A DNA stretch of 64,000 nucleotides from Calliphora vicina (Eukaryota; Arthropoda; Insecta; Diptera; Calliphoridae). Shown here in pieces: positions 30,910 to 41,773 of this stretch. The stretch lies in assembly GCF_958450345.1 (NCBI RefSeq), contig NC_088781.1, forward strand, positions 77,558,806 through 77,622,805, given 5' to 3'. Position numbers and translations under genes: made by a program. Positions within the stretch are counted from its first letter, which is position 1. Every line of letters begins with the position of its first letter. A model generated the notes under the pieces. It made no database searches and was not told the DNA's origin. It worked only from the letters and a program-made list of their open reading frames with translations.

Positions 30910-31574
30910 CAATTAAGTTTAAACGTGAGGTGTGTTGACATTATCAGCTATATTTGTATTATTGTTAAAATCGTCAACCATTTATTTTACTGTAGTTATT
31001 AAAGCGGAAGTCCCAAATTATTTTTAACCTTGCATGCCCACTGTTTCGACTAATATTATTGAATTATTCCCGTACCAAATTTTATTTAATTTTTCTGTAT
31101 CGTTGTAATTTTTTACGTTGAGAGATCTTATTCCGATCTTATTTTTTATTTTTATATATAAAAATGTATTTTAGTTTTTCAGTTCATTTTTCAAATTTGC
31201 TAAATGTTGTGGTATAAATATCATTCGAAGCGAGTATGACTCAATCTGTGGGATTCTGCATTTATTCTATAATTCCAAAATATATTTGAAAAAGCACAAA
31301 ATATTTTTCTGATCTTCTTAGGAAAATTAATTTCAACTAACAGTCGTACATACACTCAGATGGACAAATAAGTGTTCACCAATTACCAATAAATATTCTT
31401 ACTTTAATCATATATGTATATTTACAACTGTCTCAATTTACATCCATTGTTTAAGCCAAAATAAAAATTACAGCCAGAAGATAGATAATTAATAGTAGTA
31501 GTAATTGGTTTTTAAGTCTCATAGAAACTCACATTCTAACTTTTAGAATTTTCTATGTTTATGAAAATCAAAAA
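30910..31574. other. Unassigned gap
   Basis: No gene or repeat ends are recognised; A+T-rich. Confidence 0.4.
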
Positions 31575-32035
31575 TACTATTAAATAACTGTTAGTTCAAA
31601 CGTCATTTCGGAAATGCTAAATCGCTTTTCAAGGTATCTCGTCTTCGATTCGTATGGTACCCAATTTGCCTTTTTTTTTGACAAATCCTGCTGCTTGCAA
31701 ACGTTTTGCTTCTTGAGTATCTCCCTATGATATTGCAAGCTCATGTTGAGTTTGACAACAACATTCACGGATTAATGCCTCCAAATCTTGGTCTTCAAAT
31801 TGTTTGGTTGTCCTGGGCCTTCCGTTTCAAAATCATCACTTCTGAACATGCACCATCTCTTGCACGTTGAAACCGATGGAACACGTTCACCATAAGCTTT
31901 GGTGATCTATGTGTACTTCTGCGGCACGTTTTTCAAATGAAAGAAGTAAAGCAAAACTTTCCACATATGACGCTTTGTTGGCACAAAATTCGACAAAAAA
32001 AACTTTGTTGTTTACACTTAATGTTCCATAACTAA
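31575..32035 (-). pseudogene. mariner-family transposase remnant
   Basis: Across three frames the minus strand gives, in order, a start near 32030, GRPRTTKQFEDQDLEALI, CQTQHELAIS and KKKANWVPYESKTRYLEKRF. In mariner transposases the same order occurs: an end of the first helix-turn-helix with a GRP(K/R)T(T) link, the second helix-turn-helix with QTQxxLA, and then the WVPHEL motif. The catalytic DD34D region is absent. The frame 31768-31580 covers only the last part. Frameshifts and stops show decay. No TA-flanked inverted ends were found. Confidence 0.65.
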
Positions 32036-32233
32036 GCGAGGATGAATGACAGATATATACCCTTTAGAGTGATATAAAAGTTATTAAAAATTAATAAAGG
32101 GGTTCAAAAGATACGCCACCTATAGCAAATCCCACATTTTTAAGTCATATACCCAATAGTTGAAATCAAATTTCAGTAAAAATATTTTTTTAAACACACT
32201 TTCAACATATTTGGGGTATTCAAACGGTCTGAT

Positions 32234-32398
32234 TGTCCTAATATATTATGATAGTTTAAACAAATTGTTGTTGTGCTTCAAAAAAAGTGTTATTTTATGA
32301 CAAAACAATGAACATAGTTCAAAAAGTCTTATTAGTTTAGAACATTATTGTTTGAAACACAACAAAAATTGTTTAAACTATCATAATATATTAGGACA
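32234..32398. mobile_element. Palindromic MITE, 165 bp
   Basis: TGTCCTAATATATTATGATA at the left end is inverted at the right end. The arms match for most of their ~75 bp with a short loop, so the whole element can fold into one hairpin. Related TAGGACATTATGACAATA motifs follow at 32392-32440 and occur near 8690 and 8870. Confidence 0.75.
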
Positions 32399-32861
32399 TT
32401 ATGACAATAAAGACATTATGACAATATGACCTAATAGCATATCATTTTTTAAAATTTTAAAAATTGTGGTGTGAATGTATGTACATATACATTTTATTTA
32501 CATGATAAAAACGTAATAAAACTTAATGAAGATTAATATATATATATGGAATATGAAATTAAAAAACTTACATTTCTAAGTAACGTAGAATTTTTTCTTT
32601 TAATTGAATTTATAAAATTTGAGCACTTATTATTACACAACTATTTTTTTTCAAATGAGTTGACGGTTATATGTAAATAGTGTTGTCTATTCATCGAAAT
32701 AAAAATATTTAAATAAATGTTTGTGTAAACGATTTTATTTATGCGAAAATTTATTTGTTATTATCTAAAAAAATGTTTTTTTTTATAAAGCGTGCAATTT
32801 GTATGAAGAATACTGGTAATAAGGTTTTAAACTTGAATTTTTTTCATACACAATTTGTTTA

Positions 32862-32995
32862 ACGTTTGGAAGCGTAAGCAATTTGTATGAAGAATACTGG
32901 GAAAAAAGTTTAAAACTTATTTCCATAGAATTTTATTTTAACGTTTGTCGTTGCGTTTTATAAAATGAGGCCCTAAATTTGTTTTATAATCTTTT
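32862..32995 (-). mobile_element. Truncated Harbinger-like MITE copy
   Basis: Inverted relative of 33182-33315, sharing AAGCAATTTGTATGAAGAAT and ending ATAAAATGAGGCCC before TAA. The far end is missing or diverged. Confidence 0.65.
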
Positions 32996-33181
32996 GATAA
33001 ATTGAATATGAATAAGGTTTTAATCATAGAGACACATATTGCGTAAATTCTGTTTTTTAAATTTATAAAAAGTTTCTAATACTACATTTGAGTGATAAGT
33101 TGATTTTATGAACTTGTAAATAGAGTATAAATAATGATTTACTCATAGATACACATAGTGCTTTACATTTTAATTTTTTTA

Positions 33182-33315
33182 GGGTCTAATTTTATAAAAC
33201 GAAATGACAAACGTTAAAATAAAATTCTATGGAAATAAGTTTTAAACTTTTTTCCCAGTATTCTTCATACAAATTGCTTACGCTTCCAAACGTTTTGTTT
33301 TATAAAATGAGGACC
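33182..33315 (+). mobile_element. Harbinger-like MITE, 134 bp
   Basis: The ends GGGTCTAATTTTATAAAAC and, inward from the right, GGTCCTCATTTTATAAAAC are flanked by TTA on both sides (33179-33181, 33316-33318). Confidence 0.8.
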
Positions 33316-33775
33316 TTAATTTACTGAAATTGTTATTAAATTTTGCGAGAACAAAATTCTTATTTTAGCGAATAGGAATAAACACGTGATTTTTTTTTGA
33401 GAAATGCTTTAATGAATATATTTTTATGAATATTTTTTGTTTTGTTTCACATTTCAACAAAATAATTTGTTTTGTAGTTTTTTATCAAATAAAACTATAA
33501 CATTTCAAATAGCATTAAACCAACTATATTTACAACACTGTTATTAATATTTTCCCTCATAAATTCCCATATACATTTCATATAACTGTATGTTGAATAA
33601 ATTTTAAATTTATTGAATAAGGTGAAAATAATAATTTTTACAAAAAAGGTTAAGGTTTATGTCTGTACTATTGGAATTTTCAACACCATTAGAATTCAAC
33701 TAATGGTGAATAGGGTGAAAAACTATATATTTTAAAATAAAATTAGTATTCTAAACATGAAAATAAACATTCTGG
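33316..33775. other. Unassigned gap
   Basis: A+T-rich, without a recognised gene or element ends. Confidence 0.4.
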
Positions 33776-33845
33776 TGTAGGCTAAGGGTTTAGACTACTG
33801 AACTGTAGCCGAACTACATCGGTTCGAATCTCAGTGGAGGCAAAA
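33776..33845 (+). other. tRNA-like sequence (degenerate tRNA or SINE head)
   Basis: GGTTCGAATC at 33821-33830 matches the internal B box of Pol III promoters. TAGGCTAAGGG at 33778-33788 resembles an A box, and the 43-base spacing is right. A stem CTAC/GTAG sits where the anticodon stem should be. The acceptor stem does not pair and the T stem pairs only partly, so it is not a functional tRNA. It could be a tRNA-derived SINE head or a decayed tRNA gene. Confidence 0.4.
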
Positions 33846-34682
33846 CAATTTTATTGAAAAAAAAATAAAACTACTTGAATAGAATAGTAGAACTGAATTT
33901 CAAAAAAGTACCAATATAAGTGTACTGAAATTTGGCCCTTTTTACCCATTTGTATTTGACTTCCGAATAGCATGTTGTGGATTCTTTTTTGTGTGGTTGG
34001 AAGAATATTTTATCTTTTTTTATTTTTAAATTGAATAAATAATATCAAATCTCCGTTTTTATCCCGTTTTTTGTCCCCTTTTTGTCCCCCGTGAAGAAAT
34101 AATTTTCAAAAAAGTACCTAGTAATACGTACTATTTGAAAATAATAGTTCATGGAATTGTTAGTGAGAAAATACATTTTGATAAAAAAGTACCAAAAAAG
34201 AAAACAATTTTGAGGCCTTAGGAATTCGAATTTCAAAAAAGTACCAAAAAGATTTCTAGTTTTTATTGATCTGAGTCAGATACATTCAATATAATATTTC
34301 TATGTTTATTTATGTAGGAGATATACATGTTAACAGAGGGTTCTACGGGGACTATTTTTACCCCATATGGCCACTTGAATTTTGAATTTCAAAAAAGTAC
34401 CAAACACCTGTCGGCTCTTTTTTTGATTACAGGCGGACGCATTTAAAATATTATTTCTAAGTTTATTTGTTTTGGAGATATAGAGGTACAGGTTTTACCC
34501 GTTTTTGCCCCATTTGTCCCCCTTAACGACCGAATTTCCATAAATCCCTTCTTAGTGGATCTACATATTGTAAAAGGAACCCATTACCCGAATTTCAAGT
34601 TTCTAGCTTTAGCGGTTTGGGCTGTGCGATGATGAATGAATCAGTCAGTCAGTCAGTCACGTTACTCTTTTATATATATAGA
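33846..34682 (-). mobile_element. Probable 5' part of a Helitron
   Basis: On the minus strand the end reads TCTATATATATAAAAGAGTA, preceded by A, then four ACTG repeats, a common start of insect Helitrons. The motif TTTCAAAAAAGTACC recurs at about 33898, 34106, 34231 and 34388. The 3' CTAG end is not identified, so the left limit is arbitrary. Confidence 0.5.
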
Positions 34683-35258
34683 TTATTTCAGAAGATCTCA
34701 CTAAAACCCTAAAAAACTCACACATCGCTCTTCTAATCTTTAAATATTTTATGACATTTTACTATTTCTTAAATAAATTTTCAACAAATCATGCGATTTC
34801 AGAAATATAAATAGTAGATGTTAAAATCTTTCTAATCTGTATTTAACCCAAATTTTTACTTATCAAATATGCGAGAAAACATGAATTTTAATTTTGATGT
34901 TTACAACAAAAAAACACTCACACAAAAAATAATTGACTTTTTGAAAACTGATGAAACTATATGAAAGCGCATATTTTGTATTACTCAGTTCATAAAACAC
35001 GGATTTTGAGTTATGATGTTATTGTAGCAAATATGCGATATGTTTACAAAAATGATCTCAAATACATTATTTGCTGTTTTTTATGTTTTTGTACACAAAA
35101 TTCGTTGTTGTATTTTCAATTCAAAATGAAAATAGAAATTATTCGGTTAATCGAATAATTTTAAATTAACCGATTATTAACTGAATAAATCTAAACCTCG
35201 ATTAATTATTTGCTCGATTAACCGATTAAACCAGAAACCCGATTAATTGAATACCCTA
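34683..35258. mobile_element. hAT-like element end (TAGGGTATTCAAT terminus)
   Basis: Repeated CGATTAA and TTCGGTTAATCGAATAATT motifs run up to TTGAATACCCTA at 35258. Only this end is clear; the first 400 bp could be another degraded repeat. Confidence 0.4.
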
Positions 35259-35262
35259 GTAT

Positions 35263-35983
35263 ACAATGAATATAAAAAACGGTTTATAAACACTACTGAT
35301 TGGAAAATTCGTGATGACCAACTCTACCTTTATCGAATGGTGTTAGCAGTGAATAATGGTTCCTGTGATGATGGTCTTGCAAGCCAAAATCCTGGACCGG
35401 TAAGTACTGCACCGTGGTTGACCACAGCTTCTAGATTACTTCGGCTTTATGTGTCTAAAAAAAACCCATCAGAAAACTTACGAAATTTAGTTAACTTTGT
35501 TGTAAAAGCATACGCTGATTTCTGGTTAAAAACGAACCACAGGCCATTCATGGAAGTCGACACATTTTTAAATATATAACTTTGATCCGAGAATTGCCAG
35601 ACCATATTCAAAAGATAATTCGTCCAACAATTGAACATAACAGTTATTATTTACATCCCGAAAATATTTTACTAGCAATGATAACTGACCCGACAGACGT
35701 TGCAGTTTGCTTGCTGCAAAACTTTGGCCATCGCACTGTTCTTGGAAATGTTGCATGTTGGATTTTCATTGATTTGTATATTCAACGGCAACTTGAGTGC
35801 TAAATGAGCAGTCGACCGCCTTCCAACAACGTATCTGTAATTCCTGATGAAGCAAGTGCAATATCATTCTTCGAGCGTATCGTTGCCAAAATCAACGCGA
35901 TCAAAAAGTTTTTCCAGTTCAACCTGGAGCGTCCAAAAAAAATCCTTCCGATTCCATCTTTCACAACTTTCATAATGCATTAA
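35263..35983 (+). pseudogene. Third uncharacterised arthropod transposon-protein remnant
   Basis: The frame to 35579 contains RDDQLYLYRMVLAVNNG, then APWLTTASRLLRLYVSKKNP, LRNLVNFVVKAYADFWLKT. A shift near 35575 leads to 35582-35803, with ELPDHIQKIIRPTIEHN and YYLHPENILLAMITDP. I recognise the motif (S/A)xWLTTAxRxLRLYV...HPENILLAM from uncharacterised proteins spread through arthropod genomes as repeats. A further short frame, 35804-35983 (59 codons, with AISFFERIVAKINAIKKFF), may be its C-terminal tail or unrelated. Its start is lost in the hAT-like end at 35258. No inverted repeats clearly frame it. Confidence 0.5.
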
Positions 35984-36208
35984 GCACATTCAAGACAACA
36001 AGCTACACGAACACGACTACACGAACACGACTACACAAATTCTGCTGGCTACAGTTGTAGTCGTGTGGCAGCTACTGAATTATTTTAAAGACGACATCTA
36101 CTAAGTAAACAGCTGGTTTATAATTCAGTGGTGCCACTTTAATAATAAATAACCGTACAAAATTCCAAGGTAATTAAGATTGAAACAATTATTTTAAGTA
36201 AAAATATA

Positions 36209-36660
36209 TGGAGAAGACAGGAGCTTTTTCCTGTCCACAATGCTATTTAAAATGACAACGAAAAATGTACTTATGTCAGATGCAAAATCAAACACTTTAT
36301 TTGTTAATTAGTTCTTGAAAATTCACTTTATTTATTATAATACAATGATTTGTTTGGACTGTATATTAGTTTACACTTTGATATAAGTTAGCCGACTGAC
36401 TTTTGGGAAAAAATTGTATCAATATGTTTCAACATTAAAACGCAGAAAAATAACTGTTTGTCAAAACTACATATGAATTTACTAAATACTTGTTGTTTGT
36501 CGCAATCAATAATTACAACAACCACATAGAGAAAGAATACATTATAGCAAACAATGTATAGTGTATTAATACAATGATTTGTTGGTAGCACAAAATATGC
36601 GTTTTGACAAACAACTAGTTCCCTGTAGGAAATTTTCAATATAACGACGAACTCTTAACA
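36209..36660 (-). repeat. 3' LTR of the BEL/Pao element
   Basis: Minus-strand start TGTTAAGAGTTCG, end CTTCTCCA. Nearly identical to 39748-40199 (for example caatgctat against caatggtat near the outer end). Confidence 0.9.
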
Positions 36661-36674
36661 TCCTGCCCCCTCTT
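36661..36674 (-). other. Polypurine tract
   Basis: AAGAGGGGGCAGGA on the minus strand lies directly before the 3' LTR, the usual primer site for second-strand synthesis. Confidence 0.8.
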
Positions 36675-36687
36675 GAAAGTTAAGCTT

Positions 36688-37895
36688 TCAAAATAAATTA
36701 CTACTGTTCAAGTGGGAGTTTACATAATTTTGTAAATGCTCTTTTAAATACGCCCTCATTTGATTTAACGGTTGCAACACGTACAAAACCATCGTCACCA
36801 GGATTGACTGCAATAACTCGAGTGGCCATCTAAGTGGAGGAATGTTGTCGTCCTTCAACAATACCAAATCATTAACTTGGATGTTAGGTGATGTTACGGT
36901 CCATTTTGTTTTTTGTTGCAAGCAATTTAAATATTCTTTGCGCCAACGCTCCCAAAATTGTTGTTGGATCCATTGAATTAATTTGTAGCTCTTCAATGAA
37001 GCGGGATTAATTGTGCACAAATTTGGTTCAGGCAATGCAATTAAGAAATGTGCTGGAGTTAAGGGTCGTAAATCATTTGGATCACTCGAGAGGGGCGTCA
37101 GGGGTCGACTGTTCAATATAGCTTCAGTTTGGCAAATTACTGTATTCAGTTCATCATAGGTTAATATATACTTTCCAATGGCACGTCGGAGATAATGCTT
37201 AGCTTGTTTTACCCCACTTTCCCACAAACCGCCAAAGTGGGGTGATCGGGGTGGAATAAATGCCCAAGTAATGCCTTCTTGATGACAAGCTTCTCGTAGA
37301 GCTGAACTGTGCTCCTCAGACAAAAAGTCTTGTAACATGACCTTTAATTCCTTGTTAGCCCCAATAAAATTTGTTGCGTTGTCTGAATAAATTGTTGAAC
37401 ATCTACCTCTTCTTGAAATGAATCTTCTAGAGATGGTACCAATTCCATGTGAATGGCCTTTGTTGAAAAGCATATAAATAACGAAATATATCCCTTAATA
37501 GGCGCCCGGTCACGAACTTTTTGAGTTAAGTAGAATGGTCCACAATAATCAACACCACTGACTTGGAACGGAAATGCCGCTTGTACCCGATCTGCTGGTA
37601 GTGCTGCCATAATTTGCTGTTGTATTTTTGGACGATATCTGAAGCACAAAATGCATGAATGTATGATTTGCTTTATAACGCTTCTGGCATTTATTATCTA
37701 AAACTGCTCTCTTAATATATTATGAAGTGAGAGCACTTCTGCATGAACATATTTTCTGTGGTAGTGTATAATTAAAGTTTTTACAAATGGATGATTGTTA
37801 GGCAATAATATTGGATGTTTTGCAGAAAAAGAAAGCGAAGAATTTTTCAATTTTCCTCCTACGCGAATAAGGCCGTCCTTTACAAATGGCGACAA
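36688..37895 (-). pseudogene. BEL/Pao integrase
   Basis: The zinc-binding part (37895-37698) shows FVKDGLIRVGGKLKNS and HPILLPNNHPFVKTLIIHYH. The core starts in 37649-37344 with VSGVDYCGPFYL (first catalytic Asp). After a shift near 37400 the frame 37473-36688 has TIYSDNATNFIGANKEL (second Asp, residue 31) and AFIPPRSPHFGGLWESGVKQ (Glu 85), so the DDE triad is present across two frames. The C-terminal part contains PLTPAHFLI and a segment resembling DUF5641. Integrase inserts the DNA copy into the genome. Stop codons and at least one frameshift inactivate it. Confidence 0.85.
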
Positions 37896-37965
37896 TTGAA
37901 TAATCTTATGATTCTAAATTAGCTTTCCATCTCTAAGCTGTTTAAATTCATCGGCAAACTGTGAT

Positions 37966-38541
37966 CTATGTACAATTCCGCAACAGGTTAGCTAAACTTT
38001 TCGAAGTTTTGCAAACATTAATAAAACGTTTAACATATACCATCATACGCAATAATTTTTCATAAGAGGTTATAAATTTATGGACTTTTAGAATGTCTTC
38101 ATACATTACGCCTGTGCTACAATATTTTGCAATTAAAGATGTTTGTTTAAGTTCTACACAGTCATCTATATATGCTGGTGGTTGTTGTGGCCATTTAGAT
38201 TCAATTTCCCTTAAAAACGGTGGGCCCTTAAACCAGAATTCGTTCTGTGTGATACCTTTAACTGTAGTACCTCTGGAAAGTAAGTCGGCCGGATTTTGTT
38301 TTGAGGGTACGTGTTTCCATGCAACTTCTTTAGAATGTTGTTGAATTTTAGTTATTCTATTAGCCACGAATATTGGACGTACGTGCGACTCTCCAGCTAT
38401 CCATGCTAATGCAATAGTTGAGTCTGACCAACAAAAGATTTTACATGGTTGCTGCTCTGTGTAGCAGTGAATGATGCAAAGCATTACAATAACGGCAGCT
38501 ATTTGATGAAGGACAAGATGTGGCAATGCGATTGTATCCAA
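37966..38541 (-). pseudogene. BEL/Pao RNase H and connection region
   Basis: The frame contains KIFCWSDSTIALAWIAGES, FVANRITKIQ and VPSKQNPADLLSRGTT, the second half of the BEL-type RNase H region. The upstream reverse transcriptase and the first half of RNase H are deleted; the frame enters directly from the gag end. It carries on into the spacer before the integrase zinc domain. Confidence 0.8.
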
Positions 38542-39721
38542 GACAATTTAAACAAAGTTTGTAACGTTTTACGGCAGCAAAGTGATCTTGCACACTTATT
38601 TCTACAAATTTGGCACAACGATATATGTTATGAGTTGGTGATGAGTTACAAATTATACACGTAGATTGTTGATTTGATGCAATTAGAGAAGATAATCGAT
38701 TTTTTTTAACGAATGTGCGGCTTGATTGGAATTTGCTTGAATGTGACGAGTTTCTGTTGATAATATTTAAGGCCTTACAGCGCCTTTCCAGGAAGTTTGC
38801 AAGATTCTCCCACATTGGGAGTTTGAGTGTAGTTGTTGATGTTCCGACTAAATTTGTTGACGATTCATCCTCCCATTTTGCTTGTGTGTCGGTATCCAAT
38901 TTTGATACAACCATATGTAAAATTATACCGTCTGCAATTTGGGATTTATTTGCAATAGATTCTAATGCTCGTAGGTCAGCTGTAATACTATCAATAAAAT
39001 CACGAAGTGCCGATACACTAGGTTGTTTTATGTGTTGAATTTCAAAAATGTATTGCAAGTGCGATTGAAATATTTCAAATTTGTGCTCATACCTTGAGAT
39101 GAGAATATTTAATGCCTTTTCATAATTTTCTTCAGTAACTTCTAGAGATTGTATGAGTTTCGAAGCTGAATCGGTTAAACAGGATCATAAGTACTGAAAT
39201 TTCGAGATTGGCGATATGTCGGTATTATTATGTACAAAGACACAAAACATATTATAGAAATCCAGCCACTCTGTCCTATTTCCGTTGAATTTCGTTAACT
39301 GCAAAGTAGGTAAATGAATTTTGTGGGATTGTACTGCAGTTTGATTCACGCGAGTGCTGGAAAGGAGCGTCTCCGACTGGTTGAAACTTGATCGCAAGTT
39401 TGCCATGCGCTCCAACAACAGCGACTTTACTGAAAAATATGCGTCTTCAAATGTGGTGCGGTGATTTTGTTCAAACTGCGATTCATCCAACATTTCTAAT
39501 TGCATTTGAATTTTTTCGAAAGAGTCGCAAACGCGTTCCACCATAGTTAACTTTACCTCCAGTTGATGAAAATTCATTAAATCAAATTGGGAAGGATTGC
39601 GTTTATCAAATAACATTCGCGATAGTATTTGATTACGTTGCAATTCTTTTAGTCGTATACTACCCGTACTATTGACTGGAGGAGTTTGCACCTTCAGTAT
39701 AGATATATCTTCTTGGGACAT
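38441..39721 (-). pseudogene. BEL/Pao gag
   Basis: The first frame (39721-39185, 178 codons) begins MSQEDISILKVQ close to the 5' LTR and contains IHLPTLQLTKFNGNRTEWLD, the DUF1759 region of BEL gag. After a break near 39180, the frame 39058-38441 continues with IQHIKQPSVSALRDF and a pair of zinc knuckles (CIICNSSPTHNIYRC; CLNCLGYNRIATSCP, CRYCNALHH). Gag forms the particle and binds RNA. The start is secure, 26 bases past the LTR edge. The end is created by the internal deletion. Confidence 0.85.
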
Positions 39722-39731
39722 TTGTCTTTAT

Positions 39732-39746
39732 CCGGTTCGAAGGACC
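39732..39746 (-). other. Primer-binding site
   Basis: The plus-strand CCGGTTCGAAGGACC next to the 5' LTR looks like a tRNA 3' end. By memory it differs at one base from the tRNA-Tyr end (CCGGCTCGAAGGACCA). The tRNA identity should be treated as tentative. Confidence 0.55.
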
Positions 39747-39747
39747 T

Positions 39748-40199
39748 TGGAGAAGACAGGAGCTTTTTCCTGTCCACAATGGTATTTAAAATGACAACGA
39801 AAAATTTACTTATGTCAGATGCAAAATCAAACACTTGATTTGTTAATTAGTTCTTGAAAATTCACTTTATTTATTTTAATTCAATGATTTGTTTGGACTG
39901 TATATTAGTTTACACTTTGATATAAGTTAGACGACTGACTTTTTGGGAAATATTTTATCAATATGTTTCAATATTAAAACGCAGAAAAATAACTGTTTGT
40001 CAAAACTACATATGAATTTACTAAATACTTGTTGTGTGTCGCAATCAATAATTACAACAATCACATAGAGAAAGATTACATTATAGCAAACAATGTATAG
40101 TGTATTAATACAATGATTTGTTGGTAGCACAAAATATGCGTTTTGACAAACAACTAGTTCCCTGTAGGAAATTTTCAATATAACGACAAATTCTTAACA
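39748..40199 (-). repeat. 5' LTR of the BEL/Pao element
   Basis: Same TG...CA borders and length as 36209-36660. Confidence 0.9.
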
Positions 40200-40379
40200 A
40201 TATATATATGGTTATAATTAATTATGTACCCGTTATTAATTTATTTCAATATGGTTATCAGAAACTTCTCTTAATTAAGTAACAAAAATATATTTTTTTA
40301 AGTACTAATTTGATTTAAATTTTTTAATATACTAGCTGAACCCTTAGAAAACATCTGTTTTATATTGCATCTCGATTTT

Positions 40380-40860
40380 AATATACAGTGTCGGACAAAG
40401 TCGGTGATCCAACCTTCAATGTTAATACATATGGTGGCATTCCGGCTAGTTCCAATGAATTCAAAAATTCAGTAGTATAATCGACGGCTTGTTCTTCGTT
40501 CATTACTGTTTCAATCTATTTGTATTTTATTGTTTCACCAGGCAGTTTCAATTGTAGTTGCTTATTGAGCTTGTTAACATCATTATTTGTTGGTGCCAAA
40601 ATTGCATGTTCCCACAGCCAATCCGAATTATTGTAGTTGGTTGTAAGACTTGGGAATACTTTGTCGACAACTTCTTGAATATTCCATTTCCATTTGGCAT
40701 AAGTTTCATTTGTGGAGGGATCAATTGGAATTTTACCATTTCCGAAGTGTTTGAAAATAGGAAATGTAACTTAGAAACAGCTCTGGTGGCAGAATAACTT
40801 TACCGTTCGAACAGCACATTCCCGGGGATTCCTTAGGGAACTTCAAAATGCTGCAATGTA
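40380..40860 (-). pseudogene. Helitron helicase remnant, second copy
   Basis: The same C-terminal helicase segment and CCSNGKV-type segment as at 12269-12989 can be followed on the minus strand, with more deletions and shifts. The frame 40739-40548 only partly covers it. Comparison of the two copies shows that the central deletion was already present in the common source. Confidence 0.65.
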
Positions 40861-41006
40861 AGTAATGTTTGTTCATTGCGCCAATCAGTACATCCTTGTG
40901 ATTCCTGTAGTCATCATACTTATTGTATTATTCTTTTCTGAAGATTCCGTAAAATTTTATCAAAATCGGTCCAGCCGTTTTTGAGTTCATATGGAACATA
41001 TATACA

Positions 41007-41460
41007 CTAGGGATATAACTTTTGACATTTTTTGCAAATATGCAAATTGGCATAGCATATTCGAATAGAGCATTAAAAAATATGAAAAACCACGGTATTA
41101 TTTTTTGCGGTTGTTAAAAAGTTCACGCACCAAACGCAATAAAGTTTTTCATTAAATTTTTTAAATTATTTTGAAAAACAATATATTTTATTTTAATAAT
41201 ATCTGCGGACATACTTCAAAAAATTATTTTTAAATAAGGGAAGTATCCCTCGCGCTTGCAAAAAAAAAATATGAAATTATTTATATAATTTTTCCGAGAA
41301 AAAAAAGTTTGGTTTATTTTAGAAATTTGTGTTGGTGCGTGATGTTTTTTGATTCCAAATGACCTAAACAAATGATTTTCATTACTAATACAACATTGGC
41401 CATTACGTGGTGGTATGCCAAAAAATTCGCCAAAATTAGTTATATACCTATTATACACAC
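41007..41460. repeat. Interspersed repeat B, third copy
   Basis: Uninterrupted at the site used by the element at 13344; matches 22443-22890 closely. The sequence after 41774 (GCATCCGCCCACAGATCGAA) continues repeat B beyond the nested Helitron. Confidence 0.85.
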
Positions 41461-41478
41461 ATCTGTTTTTATATATAA

Positions 41479-41773
41479 CTAGTTGACCGCCCCGGCTTCG
41501 CCCGGTAGCTATTTACTAATGTTAGTTCATCATGTTTCTCCAACCTGCCTGTTCTTATTTATTTGCAAATAAAAATCTAAATTTGTGCTGCATACTGTTG
41601 ACTGGACTAAAAAAAAAAAAATTCCGAGTTTTACCCGGAATTTTTAAATTTTTTTCTTTACAAACCATCTCCTGAAAATTTCGAATCGAATAAAAAAAAT
41701 CAGCCAAATCGCTCCAGCCTTTCTCACGTGATGCCATTACATACATGGACCATTTCATTTTTATATATATAGA
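41479..41773 (-). mobile_element. Small non-autonomous Helitron, 295 bp
   Basis: The minus-strand 5' end is TCTATATATATAAAAATG after an A; the 3' end is the hairpin CCGGGCGAAGCCGG, then GGCGGTCAA and CTAG. It sits between A and T inside repeat B; the empty site is readable at 19930-19950. The open frame 41791-41555 crosses its end and is not a gene. Confidence 0.8.

Larger units (their letters stand above)
36209..40199 (-). mobile_element. BEL/Pao LTR retrotransposon, internally deleted
   Basis: Two 452 bp LTRs (36209-36660, 39748-40199), few differences between them, flanked by ATATA on both sides (36204-36208, 40200-40204). In minus-strand order the interior has a primer-binding site, gag, RNase H, integrase and a polypurine tract. 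Protease and reverse transcriptase are missing: the gag zinc-knuckle frame and the RNase H frame overlap at 38441-38541. At about 4 kb it is far shorter than an intact element. It could move only with help from another copy. The similar LTRs suggest a fairly recent insertion. Confidence 0.9.
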
